From: DATMER01 sp034667225
GTDB taxonomy: Bacteria; Acidobacteriota; Thermoanaerobaculia; Multivoradales; UBA5704
Assembly: GCA_034667225.1 (NCBI GenBank)
Contig: JAXDKG010000067.1
Location: 62,001-126,000 of the forward strand
DNA: 64,000 nucleotides
Direction of reading: 5' to 3'
Shown: in pieces, positions 49,135-57,706 of the stretch
Layout of the letters: each line of letters starts with the position of its first letter
How positions within the stretch are numbered: position 1 is the first letter of the stretch
Translations under genes and position numbers: made by a program
Notes under the pieces: generated by a model
Databases searched by the model: none
The model's input: the letters and a program-made list of their open reading frames with translations, nothing else
What the model was told of the DNA's origin: nothing

Positions 49135-50111
49135 CAGCGAACCTCCCCGGGAAGGGCCGGCAGCCGTCCCTCGCTGGTCAGCGCGCGGCGGAAGTATTCG
49201 ACGGTGCTCTCGAGACCCTGGGCGAGCGCGACCTTCGGCTCCCAGCCCAGGCGGGTGCGGGCGAGCGTGATGTCCGGCCGGCGGGTCTGCGGGTCGTCGA
49301 CCGGCAGCGGCTTGAACTCGATCTCGCTCTCGCTCCCCACGGCGTCGCGGATGGTCTCGGCGAACTCCAGGATGGTCATCTCGTGCGGGTTGCCGATGTT
49401 GCACGGCGACGCCAGGTCGCTGTTGAGGAGGCGCCAGATGCCCTCGACGAGGTCGTCCACATAGCAGAAGGAGCGCGTTTGCCTGCCCTCGCCGAACACG
49501 GTCATGGGCTCGCCGGTGAGCGCCTGCTGCAGGAAGGCGGGCACCACGCGCCCGTCGCGCAAACGCATGCGCGGGCCGTAGGTGTTGAAGATCCGCACGA
49601 TGCGCACTTCGAGGCCGTGGGTGCGGTGGTAGGCCATGGCCATGGCCTCGGCGAAGCGCTTGGCTTCGTCGTACACGCCGCGCGGCCCCACCGGGTTCAC
49701 ATTGCCCCAATAGCTCTCGGTCTGCGGGTGCTCCTTGGGATCGCCGTAGACCTCCGAGGTCGAGGCGAGCAGGAAGCGCGCGCCCTTGGCCTTGGCGAGC
49801 CCGAGCGAGTTGTGCGTGCCGAGCGAGCCGACCTTGAGCGTCTGGATCGGCAGCTCCAGGTAATCGACCGGGCTCGCCGGCGACGCGAAGTGCAGGACGT
49901 TGTCGATCTGGCCCTCGACCTCGAACGGCTTCGACACGTCGTGCTGGATGAACTGGAAGTCGTCCCGCCCGATCAGATGCTGGATGTTAGCGGTCCGCCC
50001 GGTGACCAGATTGTCCACGCAGACGACCCGGTGACCCTCGGCGATCAGGCGCTCGCAGAGGTGCGATCCCAGAAACCCCGCCCCCCCGGTAACGACGGTC
50101 CTCTTCTTCAC
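49134..50111 (-). CDS. NAD-dependent epimerase/dehydratase, UDP-glucuronate decarboxylase type
   Basis: A 325-residue extended SDR enzyme. The NAD motif is TGGAGFLGSHLCERL. Catalytic residues lie in ASTSEVYGDP and YDEAKRFAE. The internal signatures (HFASPASPVDY, NTYGPRMRLRDGRVVP) are those of UDP-xylose synthase (Uxs), which converts UDP-glucuronate to UDP-xylose. The preceding gene makes UDP-glucuronate, so the pathway context agrees. The start overlaps the ugd stop by 4 bp and the stop overlaps the YggX-like start. Confidence 0.9.
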   Translation of the reverse strand: MKKRTVVTGGAGFLGSHLCERLIAEGHRVVCVDNLVTGRTANIQHLIGRDDFQFIQHDVSKPFEVEGQIDNVLHFASPASPVDYLELPIQTLKVGSLGTHNSLGLAKAKGARFLLASTSEVYGDPKEHPQTESYWGNVNPVGPRGVYDEAKRFAEAMAMAYHRTHGLEVRIVRIFNTYGPRMRLRDGRVVPAFLQQALTGEPMTVFGEGRQTRSFCYVDDLVEGIWRLLNSDLASPCNIGNPHEMTILEFAETIRDAVGSESEIEFKPLPVDDPQTRRPDITLARTRLGWEPKVALAQGLESTVEYFRRALTSEGRLPALPGEVR

Positions 50112-51484
50112 GATCTCGAGCCTCCCGCTACTGCGCGGAGCTGGGCCGTTTCTACCCGGGATTGGGGCTTCCCCTCGGGACGGCCGATGGATACGTAACG
50201 GAACCCGGCGGCAGCCATCTTCTCAGGCTCGTACAGGTTGCGGAGGTCCACGATCAACGGCTGCTTGAGGAGGAGCTGCAGGCGGTCCACCTCCAGCTTG
50301 CGGAATTGGTTCCACTCGGTGACGATGACCAGGACGTCGGCGCCGTCGGCCGCGTCGTAGGCGTCCTTGCAATAGGCGATGGAGTCTTCCTTGAGCATCT
50401 CCCCGAAGGCGTTCATGGCTTCGGGGTCGTAGGCCCGGACCTCGGCGCCGCCCGCCAGGAGCCCGCGCACGATCACCAGGGCCGGCGATTCGCGCACGTC
50501 GTCGGTGTTCGGCTTGAACGAGAGGCCGAGGACCGCGACCGTCTTGCCGGAGATCCCGCCTTCCAGGGCGGACCCGATCTTGTCGAGCATGCGCGCCTGC
50601 ACCTCGTCGTTGACCTCGACCACGGCCTCGATGATCTTGAACCGGAGGTTGGAGTCGCGCGCGATCTGGGCGGCGGCGCGGGTGTCCTTGGGGAAGCAGG
50701 AGCCGCCGAAGCCCGGGCCGGCGCTCAGGAACTTGGGGCCGATGCGGCTGTCCATGCCCATGCCCTTGGACACGACCTCGACGTTGGCGCCCCAGGCCTC
50801 GCAGATCCGCGCCACCTCGTTGATGAACGAGATCTTGGTCGCCAGGAAGCCGTTCGAGGCGTACTTGATCAGCTCGGCGCTCTCCACGTCGGTGACAATG
50901 ATCGGCACGTCGGCGGCGGCGAGCGGCGAGTAGATGTCCCGCATCAGCTCCGCGGCCTTGGGGTCGCGGGTGCCGATGACCACCCGGTCCGGGTGCATGA
51001 AGTCGTCGATGGCCGAGCCCTCGCGCAGGAACTCGGGGTTGCTCACCACGGCGAAGCGGTGCTTGCCGCCGGCCTTCTCGCGCACGATCTGCTCGATCAT
51101 CTGGCCCGTGCCGATGGGCACCGTGCTCTTGGTGACGATGACCTTGTAGCCGTTCAGGTGGGTGCCGATCGACTCGGCCACCTCGCGGATGAAGGTGAGG
51201 TCCGCGGAGCCGTCCTCCCGGGGCGGCGTGCCCACGGCGATGAACACCGCCTGCGCCTCTTCGATGGCCGGCCCGAGGTCGGTCGAGAAGGCGAGCCGCC
51301 CCTCTTCCATGTTCTTCTTGACCAGGGTGTCGAGCCCCGGCTCGTAGATCGGGATCTCACCTTTTGACAGGCGGTCGATCTTGCCGCAGTCCTTGTCGAC
51401 TCCGATGACCTGCATGCCGAAGTCGGCGAGGCAGGCTCCCGTGACCAGGCCGACATAGCCGGTTCCGACGACGCAGATGTTCAT
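50108..51484 (-). CDS. ugd: UDP-glucose 6-dehydrogenase
   Basis: A 458-residue NAD-dependent enzyme oxidising UDP-glucose to UDP-glucuronate. The NAD motif is at the N-terminus (VVGTGYVGLVTGACLADFG). The catalytic Cys is in GPGFGGSCFPKDTRA, and the UDP-binding C-terminal domain starts at VAVLGLSFKPNTDDVRESP. The length is standard. It overlaps its neighbours by 4 bp on both sides and supplies the substrate for both flanking sugar enzymes. Confidence 0.96.
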   Translation of the reverse strand: MNICVVGTGYVGLVTGACLADFGMQVIGVDKDCGKIDRLSKGEIPIYEPGLDTLVKKNMEEGRLAFSTDLGPAIEEAQAVFIAVGTPPREDGSADLTFIREVAESIGTHLNGYKVIVTKSTVPIGTGQMIEQIVREKAGGKHRFAVVSNPEFLREGSAIDDFMHPDRVVIGTRDPKAAELMRDIYSPLAAADVPIIVTDVESAELIKYASNGFLATKISFINEVARICEAWGANVEVVSKGMGMDSRIGPKFLSAGPGFGGSCFPKDTRAAAQIARDSNLRFKIIEAVVEVNDEVQARMLDKIGSALEGGISGKTVAVLGLSFKPNTDDVRESPALVIVRGLLAGGAEVRAYDPEAMNAFGEMLKEDSIAYCKDAYDAADGADVLVIVTEWNQFRKLEVDRLQLLLKQPLIVDLRNLYEPEKMAAAGFRYVSIGRPEGKPQSRVETAQLRAVAGGSRS

Positions 51485-52446
51485 GGTTGTTGCCCTCCAG
51501 ACTGCGTTCCATACCAGGCCACGAAGCGGCGCAGACCTTCCCGGATCGGGACCTTGGGGGAATACCCCAGGAGCCGGGCCGCCTTGGAAACGTCGGCGTA
51601 CGTGATCGGCACATCCCCGGGTTGTGCCGGAAGATATTCGATGCGCGGCTCTACGGCAAGCTCTTCAGCAATCCAATGGATCAGATCCTTGAGCGATGTG
51701 GTGTCCGCCCCGCCGAGGTTCAGGATCTCGAAGCCGGGCGCCAGGTCGAGCGATGCCACCACGCCGTCGATGATGTCGTCGACATAGGTGTAGTCGCGCC
51801 GGCTTTCGCCGTCGCCGTACATCGGGACGGTCTTGCCGCGCGCCAGCAGGTCGGTGAACTTGTGGATCGCCATCTCGGGCCGCTGCCCCGGCCCGAAGAC
51901 CGTGAAGAAGCGCAGGCAGGCGGTGCGGAACCCGTACAGGTGATGGTAGTTGTAGCAGAGCAGCTCCCCCGAGCGTTTGGTCGTCGCATAGGGGCTGATC
52001 GGCTGGTTGACCTCGTCGGCCTCGGAGAACGGCACCTTCTCGTTGATGCCGTAGACCGACGACGACGAGCCGAAGATGAAGATGTTCGGGCCGTGGCGGC
52101 GGGCCGCCTCCAGCAGGCGCAGCGTTCCGATGCAGTTCACGTCCTCATAGAGGACCGGCTCCTGCAGGCTCGGCCGCACCCCGGCGCGGGCCGCGAGGTG
52201 GACCACGCCGTCGAACTTTCCCTCGGAGAACAACCGGTCGACGAGCGCCTCGTCGCGGATGTCCCCCTCGACCAGCCGGTAGTCGGGCCGTTCCAGGAGG
52301 GGGGCGACGTTGCGGCGCTTGCGCGCCGGGTCGTAGAAGTCGTTGAAGTCGTCAAGCACTGTCACCCGGTCGCCCCGGGAGAGCAGGCGCCGCGTCAGAT
52401 GCGAGCCGATGAAGCCGGCGCCGCCGGTGACCAGGATGTGCTTCAC
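51481..52446 (-). CDS. NAD-dependent epimerase, UDP-glucuronate 4-epimerase type
   Basis: A 321-residue extended SDR enzyme with TGGAGFIGSHLTRRL, catalytic GSSSSVYG and PYATTKRSGE (YxxxK). The overall pattern (FNDFYDPARKRRN, RFFTVFGPGQRPEMAI) matches UDP-glucuronate 4-epimerases that make UDP-galacturonate. The GTG start overlaps the mlaD stop (GTGA). With ugd and the Uxs-type gene it forms a UDP-uronic-acid branch for LPS or exopolysaccharide. Confidence 0.88.
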   Translation of the reverse strand: MKHILVTGGAGFIGSHLTRRLLSRGDRVTVLDDFNDFYDPARKRRNVAPLLERPDYRLVEGDIRDEALVDRLFSEGKFDGVVHLAARAGVRPSLQEPVLYEDVNCIGTLRLLEAARRHGPNIFIFGSSSSVYGINEKVPFSEADEVNQPISPYATTKRSGELLCYNYHHLYGFRTACLRFFTVFGPGQRPEMAIHKFTDLLARGKTVPMYGDGESRRDYTYVDDIIDGVVASLDLAPGFEILNLGGADTTSLKDLIHWIAEELAVEPRIEYLPAQPGDVPITYADVSKAARLLGYSPKVPIREGLRRFVAWYGTQSGGQQP

Positions 52447-53846
52447 ACCCTCACCCCCACCCGAGACGCCCCACGGGGCGTCTCTACAGTTGCGTGGACC
52501 TGAAGGGATATCCCCCCCAATGTAGAGACGCCCCGTGGGGCGTCTCTCTTTTCCGGCGGCGGCGGGGTTGGGGTCGGTTCGGGGGTGGGCTCCGGCATCA
52601 GCTCGGCCGGCGTCTCCTCCTCGATCACATCCGGACCCTTGTCGAGCGGCGGGGGCGTCCCTCCTTCCGACTCGATCGCCTTCACCTCGTCCTTGTATCT
52701 CCTCTCGATCCCCTTCTTCTGACGATTGCGGATCAGCCAGCGCAGGATCCGCGACTCGTTGACTCCAATGATGACGTCGTTGACGGCGTCATAGATCTGC
52801 GGGTCGTTGAGCAGCATGGGCACCGTCCCGTTGCCCTCCGTGAGCTTCCGCGACGCTTCGCTCAGGCGATCCACGATCGCCTGAACCTCGCCGGTCACCT
52901 TCCGGCCGTACTCCTCGTCATAGACCAGACGGGGGACCAGGCCTTCGCGCGTCTCCAGATCCGCGGTCAGGCCCTGCAGGTCCCGCGCCACCTGGTTGAG
53001 CTGGGCCAGGGTGTCCTGGAAGCTGGTCTTCATCGCCGGGTCGTTCAAGAGGGCCGGAGCGAGGCCGGGGCCGCTCTGGGCCTGGGTGAGCAGGCTCTCG
53101 AAGCGGTCGAGCGAGCTGGCGAGCTGGTTGGCCATGGCCTTGTCGTTGAGCAGGCGGCCGAGCGGACCCTCGCCGTTCTCGATCGTGCTGGCGATCCGCT
53201 CCAGCGCCTCGGTGGTGCCGAGGATCGAGGCGCTCAGGCGCCGGCCCGACTCGGAGTCGGTGGTCAGCTCGCCGAGCAGCCCCTCGCCGCGCTCCATGCG
53301 GCCGAGGATGGTGGAGAGCGAGGCCGAGATCTCGACCACGTTGCTCATCACGTCCTCACCCGAGGCGAGCAGGGCGTCCACATTGGTCGGCTGGGCGGCC
53401 GGGATCTGGCCCTCGTTGGGGATCGCCGGCAGCTCGGGCGCTCCGGTCGACAGGTCGATGTACTTGTCGCCCAGGAGCCCTAAGGTTTTGATGCGCGCCT
53501 GGGACGAACCGGGTTTCCCGGCGCCGGACGAGCTCGCCACCAGAGGGTCGACCGGGCCGCGGATGCGCTCGCCGTAGTGCGAGTCCACGCTGATCCAGAT
53601 CTGGATGTGCTTCTCGGCCGGATTCTGGGGGAGGACGACCTTGTCCACCGTGCCCACGTCCACGCCATTGAGCTGCACCGGGTTGCCGGGTTTGAGGCCG
53701 CTCACCGAGTTGAACTCGATGAAGTACCGGTTCTTGCGGCTGAACAGGTTGTTCTTGTCGCCGATCAGGAAGATGCCGGTGGCCAGCACGGCGAAGGCCA
53801 CCAGGATCACCAGACCGACGCGGAACATGCTTCCGCTACGCGGCAT
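52443..53846 (-). CDS. mlaD: MlaD-like MCE-domain lipid-transport protein
   Basis: A 467-residue inner-membrane-anchored MCE protein, probably the periplasmic substrate-binding ring of the Mla pathway. There is one N-terminal transmembrane helix (VGLVILVAFAVLATGIFLI), then the MCE domain (FNSVSGLKPGNPVQLNGVDVG). A long helical region with repeated GLLGEL/GPLGRLLND-type segments and a proline-rich tail follow. It is much longer than E. coli MlaD (183 residues). The last 35 residues are encoded largely by a paired palindromic element (52463-52547), so the natural C-terminus may have been altered. The ATG at 53846 has GGAGG and overlaps mlaF by 11 bp. Confidence 0.87.
   Translation of the reverse strand: MPRSGSMFRVGLVILVAFAVLATGIFLIGDKNNLFSRKNRYFIEFNSVSGLKPGNPVQLNGVDVGTVDKVVLPQNPAEKHIQIWISVDSHYGERIRGPVDPLVASSSGAGKPGSSQARIKTLGLLGDKYIDLSTGAPELPAIPNEGQIPAAQPTNVDALLASGEDVMSNVVEISASLSTILGRMERGEGLLGELTTDSESGRRLSASILGTTEALERIASTIENGEGPLGRLLNDKAMANQLASSLDRFESLLTQAQSGPGLAPALLNDPAMKTSFQDTLAQLNQVARDLQGLTADLETREGLVPRLVYDEEYGRKVTGEVQAIVDRLSEASRKLTEGNGTVPMLLNDPQIYDAVNDVIIGVNESRILRWLIRNRQKKGIERRYKDEVKAIESEGGTPPPLDKGPDVIEEETPAELMPEPTPEPTPTPPPPEKRDAPRGVSTLGGISLQVHATVETPRGASRVGVRV
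52463..52547. repeat. Small element of two 26-bp palindromic arms in inverted orientation
   Basis: 52463-52488 and 52521-52546 are perfect 26-bp inverted copies. Each arm is itself a palindrome (GAGACGCCCC-AC-GGGGCGTCTC). They are separated by 32 bp. The layout resembles paired REP sequences or a tiny MITE. The element lies inside the mlaD 3' end and stays in frame, encoding RDAPRGVS and ETPRGAS-like tails. Confidence 0.85.
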
Positions 53847-54591
53847 CCTCTTCCTCCTCGCGGCCGGCCAGGAACCGGCGCAGCTCCGGATGTTCGGCGC
53901 CCTCGGACTCTTCCCAGGTCCCGACGAAGGCGAGCTTCGTATCCGCCAGGTAGGCGAGCCGGTCGCCGACGCGCCGGGCCAGGGGGATGTCATGGGTGAC
54001 GACGACGGCAGTCACGCCCAGCTCCTTCTGAATCGAGTTGATCAGCTTGCCGATCGTGGCCGAGGTCGTGGGATCGAGCCCGGTGGTGGGCTCGTCGAAC
54101 AGCACCACCTCGGGGTCCAGGGCGAGCGAGCGGGCCAGCGCGACCCGCTTGCGCATGCCGCCGGAGAGGTCCGAGGGAAACTTGCGCTCCACGTCCTTGA
54201 GGTTCACCTTGGCGAGCTTCTGACGGACGGTGTCGGTAATTTCGGAGTCCGAGAGCTCCGTGTGCTCGCGCAGGGGGAAGGCGACGTTGTCCATGACATT
54301 CATGGAGTCGAACAGGGCGCCGCTCTGGAAGAGCATGGCGATCCGGCGGCGCAGCGGGAAGAGCTCGCGCTCGTCCAGCGAAGAGATCTCGATACCATCG
54401 AAGGTCACGGTGCCGGCGTCCGGCTTCTCCAGGCCATTGAGCTGCCGCAGGGTCACGCTCTTGCCGCTGCCCGACTTGCCCAGGATGACCAGGCACTCGC
54501 CGCGGTGGACGTCCAAGTCCAGACCGCCGAGGATGGTGCGGCTGCCGTACTTCTTGACCAGGCCGCGGATTTCATAGAGGGCTTCAGGCAC
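53836..54591 (-). CDS. mlaF: ABC transporter ATPase, MlaF type
   Basis: A 251-residue ATPase: Walker A GKSGSGKSVT, Q-loop region LFQSGALFDSM, signature LSGGMRKRVALAR, Walker B EVVLFDEPTTGLDP, and H-loop VVTHD. LFQSGALFDSMNVMDNVAFPLRE is the characteristic stretch of Mla/Ttg2A ATPases. It energises phospholipid movement between the inner membrane and the MCE protein. The GTG start follows AGAGGA. The gene overlaps mlaD by 11 bp. Confidence 0.94.
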   Translation of the reverse strand: MPEALYEIRGLVKKYGSRTILGGLDLDVHRGECLVILGKSGSGKSVTLRQLNGLEKPDAGTVTFDGIEISSLDERELFPLRRRIAMLFQSGALFDSMNVMDNVAFPLREHTELSDSEITDTVRQKLAKVNLKDVERKFPSDLSGGMRKRVALARSLALDPEVVLFDEPTTGLDPTTSATIGKLINSIQKELGVTAVVVTHDIPLARRVGDRLAYLADTKLAFVGTWEESEGAEHPELRRFLAGREEEEDAA

Positions 54592-54603
54592 AAATCGGTC
54601 CTC

Positions 54604-55356
54604 TTAAGTCAGCACGTAGAAAAGCTTCGTAAGGAAGAAATCGGAGATCAGGACCAGGATCGCGGCGAGCACCACCGTGTTGGTCGTCGCCCGGCCTACG
54701 CCGTCCGCGCCGCCCTTGGTGTTGAGGCCATTGTAGCATCCGACGATGGCGATAAAGTATGCAAAGAAAAAGGACTTAGCCACACCGCTCGCCACGTCGC
54801 CGAAGTTGAGCGACTCGAAAACGTCGTTGAGGTAGAGGCCCGCCGGCAGGTCCAGCGTGGTGACGGCAATGACCAAGCCGCCCAGGATGCCCAGGCCGTC
54901 GCCGATGATGGTCAGCGCCGGCAGCATGACCAGGGTCGCGACCAGCTTGGGCACGACCAGCTTCTTGACCGGGTCCGCGGCCATGGAGCGCAGCGCGTCG
55001 ATCTGCTCGGTCACCTTCATGGTGCCGATCTCGGCGGTCATGCCTGCGCCGACCCGGCCGCCCACGATGAGAGCGACCAGCACCGGTCCCAGCTCCCGCA
55101 CCAGCGACTTCGAGACCACCGCGCCGATGTAGTACTTGACCCCCAGGCTCGGCAGGCTGAGCGAGGTTTGCAGGGCCATGACCATGCCGGTGAAGACGGT
55201 CGTGATGCCCGCGACCCCGAGCGAGCGGACGCCGATCTGCTCCATCTGCCGGACCCAGAGGCCGATCTCGTAGGGCGGACGCAGCATCGCGGTGAACGCC
55301 CTCCAGGTGAGGGAGGCGAGCTCGCCGGTCTCCTGCACGAATTCCCGGGTTTTCAC
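54604..55356 (-). CDS. mlaE: ABC transporter permease, MlaE type
   Basis: A 250-residue permease with about five hydrophobic segments and the MlaE family landmarks: RELGPVLVALIVGGRVGAGMTAEIGTM (shown in part), EQIDALRSMAADPVKKLVVP, and FVFAYFIAIVG-like helix near the C-terminus (FFFAYFIAIVGCYNG). It forms the membrane part of MlaFED. The GTG start overlaps the stop of the small membrane-protein gene upstream; mlaF begins 12 nt after its stop. Confidence 0.94.
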   Translation of the reverse strand: MKTREFVQETGELASLTWRAFTAMLRPPYEIGLWVRQMEQIGVRSLGVAGITTVFTGMVMALQTSLSLPSLGVKYYIGAVVSKSLVRELGPVLVALIVGGRVGAGMTAEIGTMKVTEQIDALRSMAADPVKKLVVPKLVATLVMLPALTIIGDGLGILGGLVIAVTTLDLPAGLYLNDVFESLNFGDVASGVAKSFFFAYFIAIVGCYNGLNTKGGADGVGRATTNTVVLAAILVLISDFFLTKLFYVLT

Positions 55357-55769
55357 GAGCGGATGGGCAGCCAGAATGCTGCATGGGCGAGCCCGAAGCC
55401 CAGGTCGGCCGCGGCCATGGGAACCAGCCCCGGTGTCCCCAGGGGTCGCAACGCGGCAAGAAGGAGGACCAGACCGCCGAGGATCCGGCCGCCGATCGCC
55501 ACACCGACGATGCCGCTGTAGCGGCGGGTGTCCCGCGCGGCCAAAAGGTAAAGAGCCGCGAGCATCAGCAGGACGACGGCGAAGATCCAGAGATAGAACG
55601 CACCCTCGGGCAGAGGAGGTAGAGGCAGCTCGAACGCCCGGGCCGACGATTCGGGAGCAAAGGCCAGGAGTAGGGCGAAGGCGATGTCCCAGAGCGCGCC
55701 CAGCACGAGGCTCGCCCGCAGCAGGGTCAGGAACCGGAAACGGCGGGCGAAGTCGTTCACGACACTCAT
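55353..55769 (-). CDS. Small four-helix membrane protein
   Basis: A 138-residue protein with about four transmembrane segments (for example ASLVLGALWDIAFALLLAF, LWIFAVVLLMLAALYLLA, ILGGLVLLLAALRPL, ADLGFGLAHAAFWLPI). I do not recognise the family. It is the first gene of the mla/UDP-sugar chain and overlaps mlaE by 4 bp, so a role in envelope lipid handling is possible. The ATG lies 10 nt after a minus-strand TAGAAT box and lacks a Shine-Dalgarno. Confidence 0.72.
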   Translation of the reverse strand: MSVVNDFARRFRFLTLLRASLVLGALWDIAFALLLAFAPESSARAFELPLPPLPEGAFYLWIFAVVLLMLAALYLLAARDTRRYSGIVGVAIGGRILGGLVLLLAALRPLGTPGLVPMAAADLGFGLAHAAFWLPIRS

Positions 55770-55779
55770 ACAGCGCGGG

Positions 55780-55800
55780 ATTCTATCAGGGCGCTAGAAT
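55780..55800. promoter_or_regulatory. Back-to-back -10 boxes between two long gene chains
   Basis: TAGAAT occurs on the minus strand at 55785-55780 (10 nt before the ATG at 55769) and on the plus strand at 55795-55800 (11 nt before the ATG at 55812). The 42-bp spacer therefore seems to hold both divergent promoters. Neither start has a Shine-Dalgarno. Confidence 0.4.
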
Positions 55801-55811
55801 ACCCCCGCCTC

Positions 55812-56561
55812 ATGAAGAAACCCGCCCTTCCTCTCACGGTCCTCGCGACCTTCACCGGGAACCTGTTCCTGGTGCTGGGCAGCTTCGTCCTCTCCATTCT
55901 GGCGACCCTCGTGAGCTGGATCCCGCCGCGGGGAAACTGGACGTTCGGGGTGGCCCGCATCTGGTCACGCTGCCTGCTCACCGCGAGCGCCGTGCGCGTC
56001 GAGGCCCGCTACGACCCCGCCATCGAGCCGGGCCGGAGCTACGTGTTTCTCTGCAACCATCAGAGCCTGTTCGACATTCCGGCGCTCCTCGCCACCTGCC
56101 CCGGGCAGGTGCGGATGATGGCCAAGCGGAGCCTGTTCCGCGTCCCGTTCTTCGGCTGGGGCCTGTGGGCCGGCGGTTTCATCCCCATCGACCGGGGGGA
56201 CCGCAGCACCGCCCGGCAGAGCTTCGCCTCGGCCATCGCACGCCTGCGGGCCGGGACCTCCATCCTCCTCTTCCCGGAGGGGACCCGGTCCACGACCGGC
56301 ACCCTCCTGCCGTTCGAGCGCGGGGGCATCCTCCTGGCCATCAAGATGGGGCTCCCGATCGTGCCGGTGGGGGTGCGCGGCACGCGCGAAGTCCAGCCCA
56401 AGGGGAGCGTGACCATCCGGCCCGGCAAGGTCGAGGTCGGCTATGGCGCGCCCATCTCCTGCGCCGAGTACGGCATCCGGCGCAGGGCGGAGCTCACCAC
56501 CGAAGTCCGCCGCCGGGTCGCGGAGCTCGCCGGGCTGGCATTACCTGAAGGTGAGAGTTGA
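55812..56561 (+). CDS. plsC: 1-acyl-sn-glycerol-3-phosphate acyltransferase
   Basis: A 249-residue membrane acyltransferase making phosphatidic acid from lysophosphatidic acid. It has an N-terminal hydrophobic segment, the catalytic motif NHQSLFD (HX4D), GWGLWAGGFIPIDR, the glycerol-phosphate-binding FPEGTRS, and a later VPVGVRG. Motif order and length fit PlsC. It is the first gene of a plus-strand chain with mrp and an LpxH-like gene, divergent from the mla chain. Confidence 0.92.
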   Translation: MKKPALPLTVLATFTGNLFLVLGSFVLSILATLVSWIPPRGNWTFGVARIWSRCLLTASAVRVEARYDPAIEPGRSYVFLCNHQSLFDIPALLATCPGQVRMMAKRSLFRVPFFGWGLWAGGFIPIDRGDRSTARQSFASAIARLRAGTSILLFPEGTRSTTGTLLPFERGGILLAIKMGLPIVPVGVRGTREVQPKGSVTIRPGKVEVGYGAPISCAEYGIRRRAELTTEVRRRVAELAGLALPEGES

Positions 56562-56614
56562 AGTGGTAGGATTCGGAGGCGTCCGGCCTGAGCCGGAGAA
56601 GGGAAGCATCCGAA

Positions 56615-57706
56615 ATGGCAAGCGATCTGGAAACCGCGGTGTGGGATGCCCTGAAGGGGGTCAAGTTCCCGGGGATGAGCCGGGACATCGTCTCCTTCGG
56701 CTTCGTACACAGCGTTAAAGCATGCGCGGGCTCGGCGGTGGTGGACCTGCAGATGGCCACCCACAATCCCGCGGCCGCTGAAAAAGTCAAAGAAGAGGTC
56801 GAGCGGGCCGTCCGCACCGTGCCCGAAGTGCACGAGGTCAAGGTCAACATGAACGTGACGAAGCCTCCGACCCGGGAAGAGGCCGCCCAGAAGGCGATCG
56901 CGCAGGACACCTCGCTGATCCCCGAAGTTCGGCACGTGGTGGCCGTGGCGAGCGGCAAGGGCGGTGTGGGCAAATCGACCGTGGCCGCGAACCTGGCGGT
57001 CAAGCTGGGCCAGCTCGGCTACCGCGTCGGCCTGCTGGATGCCGACATCTACGGCCCGTCCGTGCCCATGATGTTCGGCATCACCGACAAGCCGCGGGTG
57101 GACGGCAACCGCATCATCCCGTTCCAGAAATACGGCATCAAGATCATGTCGCTCGGCTTCATCATGGAGGCCGATACGCCGGTGATCTGGCGGGGTCCCA
57201 TGGTGATGCGCGCCATCGAGCAGATGCTCGGCGACGTGGAGTGGCGCGAGCTCGACTACCTGATCCTGGACCTGCCGCCGGGCACAGGTGACGCGCAGCT
57301 CACGGTGACCCAAAAGGTTCCCCTGGCCGGCGCGGTGATCGTGACCACGCCGCAGGACGTGGCCCTGATCGACGCGCGCAAGGGCTTGGCCATGTTCAAG
57401 AAGGTCAACGTACCGGTCATCGGGATCATCGAGAACATGTCCTCGTTCGTCTGTCCGCATTGCGGCGAGGTCACCGACATCTTCAAGAAGGGGGGAGGGG
57501 AGCGGACGGCCGACATCCTGGACACGGCCTATCTGGGAGCGATCCCGCTCGACCCGAAGATCGTGCTGGGCGGCGACGCCGGCGTGCCGATCGTGGTGGC
57601 CGAGCCTGACGGGCCGCACGCCGATGCCTTCCGCCTGGTCGCCGAGGCGGTCGTAGAAGAGGTCGCTCGCCAGGCCGAGATGAAGCCCAAGCTCTCGATC
57701 GTGTGA
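56615..57706 (+). CDS. mrp: Mrp/NBP35-family iron-sulfur carrier ATPase with DUF59 domain
   Basis: A 363-residue protein: an N-terminal MIP18/DUF59 domain (about residues 1-85) and a ParA/MinD-type P-loop domain with the deviant Walker A ASGKGGVGKSTVA. It has the family stretch DADIYGPSVPMMFG and a CxxC pair in FVCPHCGEVTDIF that holds a [4Fe-4S] cluster between subunits. It delivers Fe-S clusters to apo-proteins. The start at 56615 lies 53 nt after plsC, and its stop overlaps the next GTG (GTGA). Confidence 0.95.
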   Translation: MASDLETAVWDALKGVKFPGMSRDIVSFGFVHSVKACAGSAVVDLQMATHNPAAAEKVKEEVERAVRTVPEVHEVKVNMNVTKPPTREEAAQKAIAQDTSLIPEVRHVVAVASGKGGVGKSTVAANLAVKLGQLGYRVGLLDADIYGPSVPMMFGITDKPRVDGNRIIPFQKYGIKIMSLGFIMEADTPVIWRGPMVMRAIEQMLGDVEWRELDYLILDLPPGTGDAQLTVTQKVPLAGAVIVTTPQDVALIDARKGLAMFKKVNVPVIGIIENMSSFVCPHCGEVTDIFKKGGGERTADILDTAYLGAIPLDPKIVLGGDAGVPIVVAEPDGPHADAFRLVAEAVVEEVARQAEMKPKLSIV

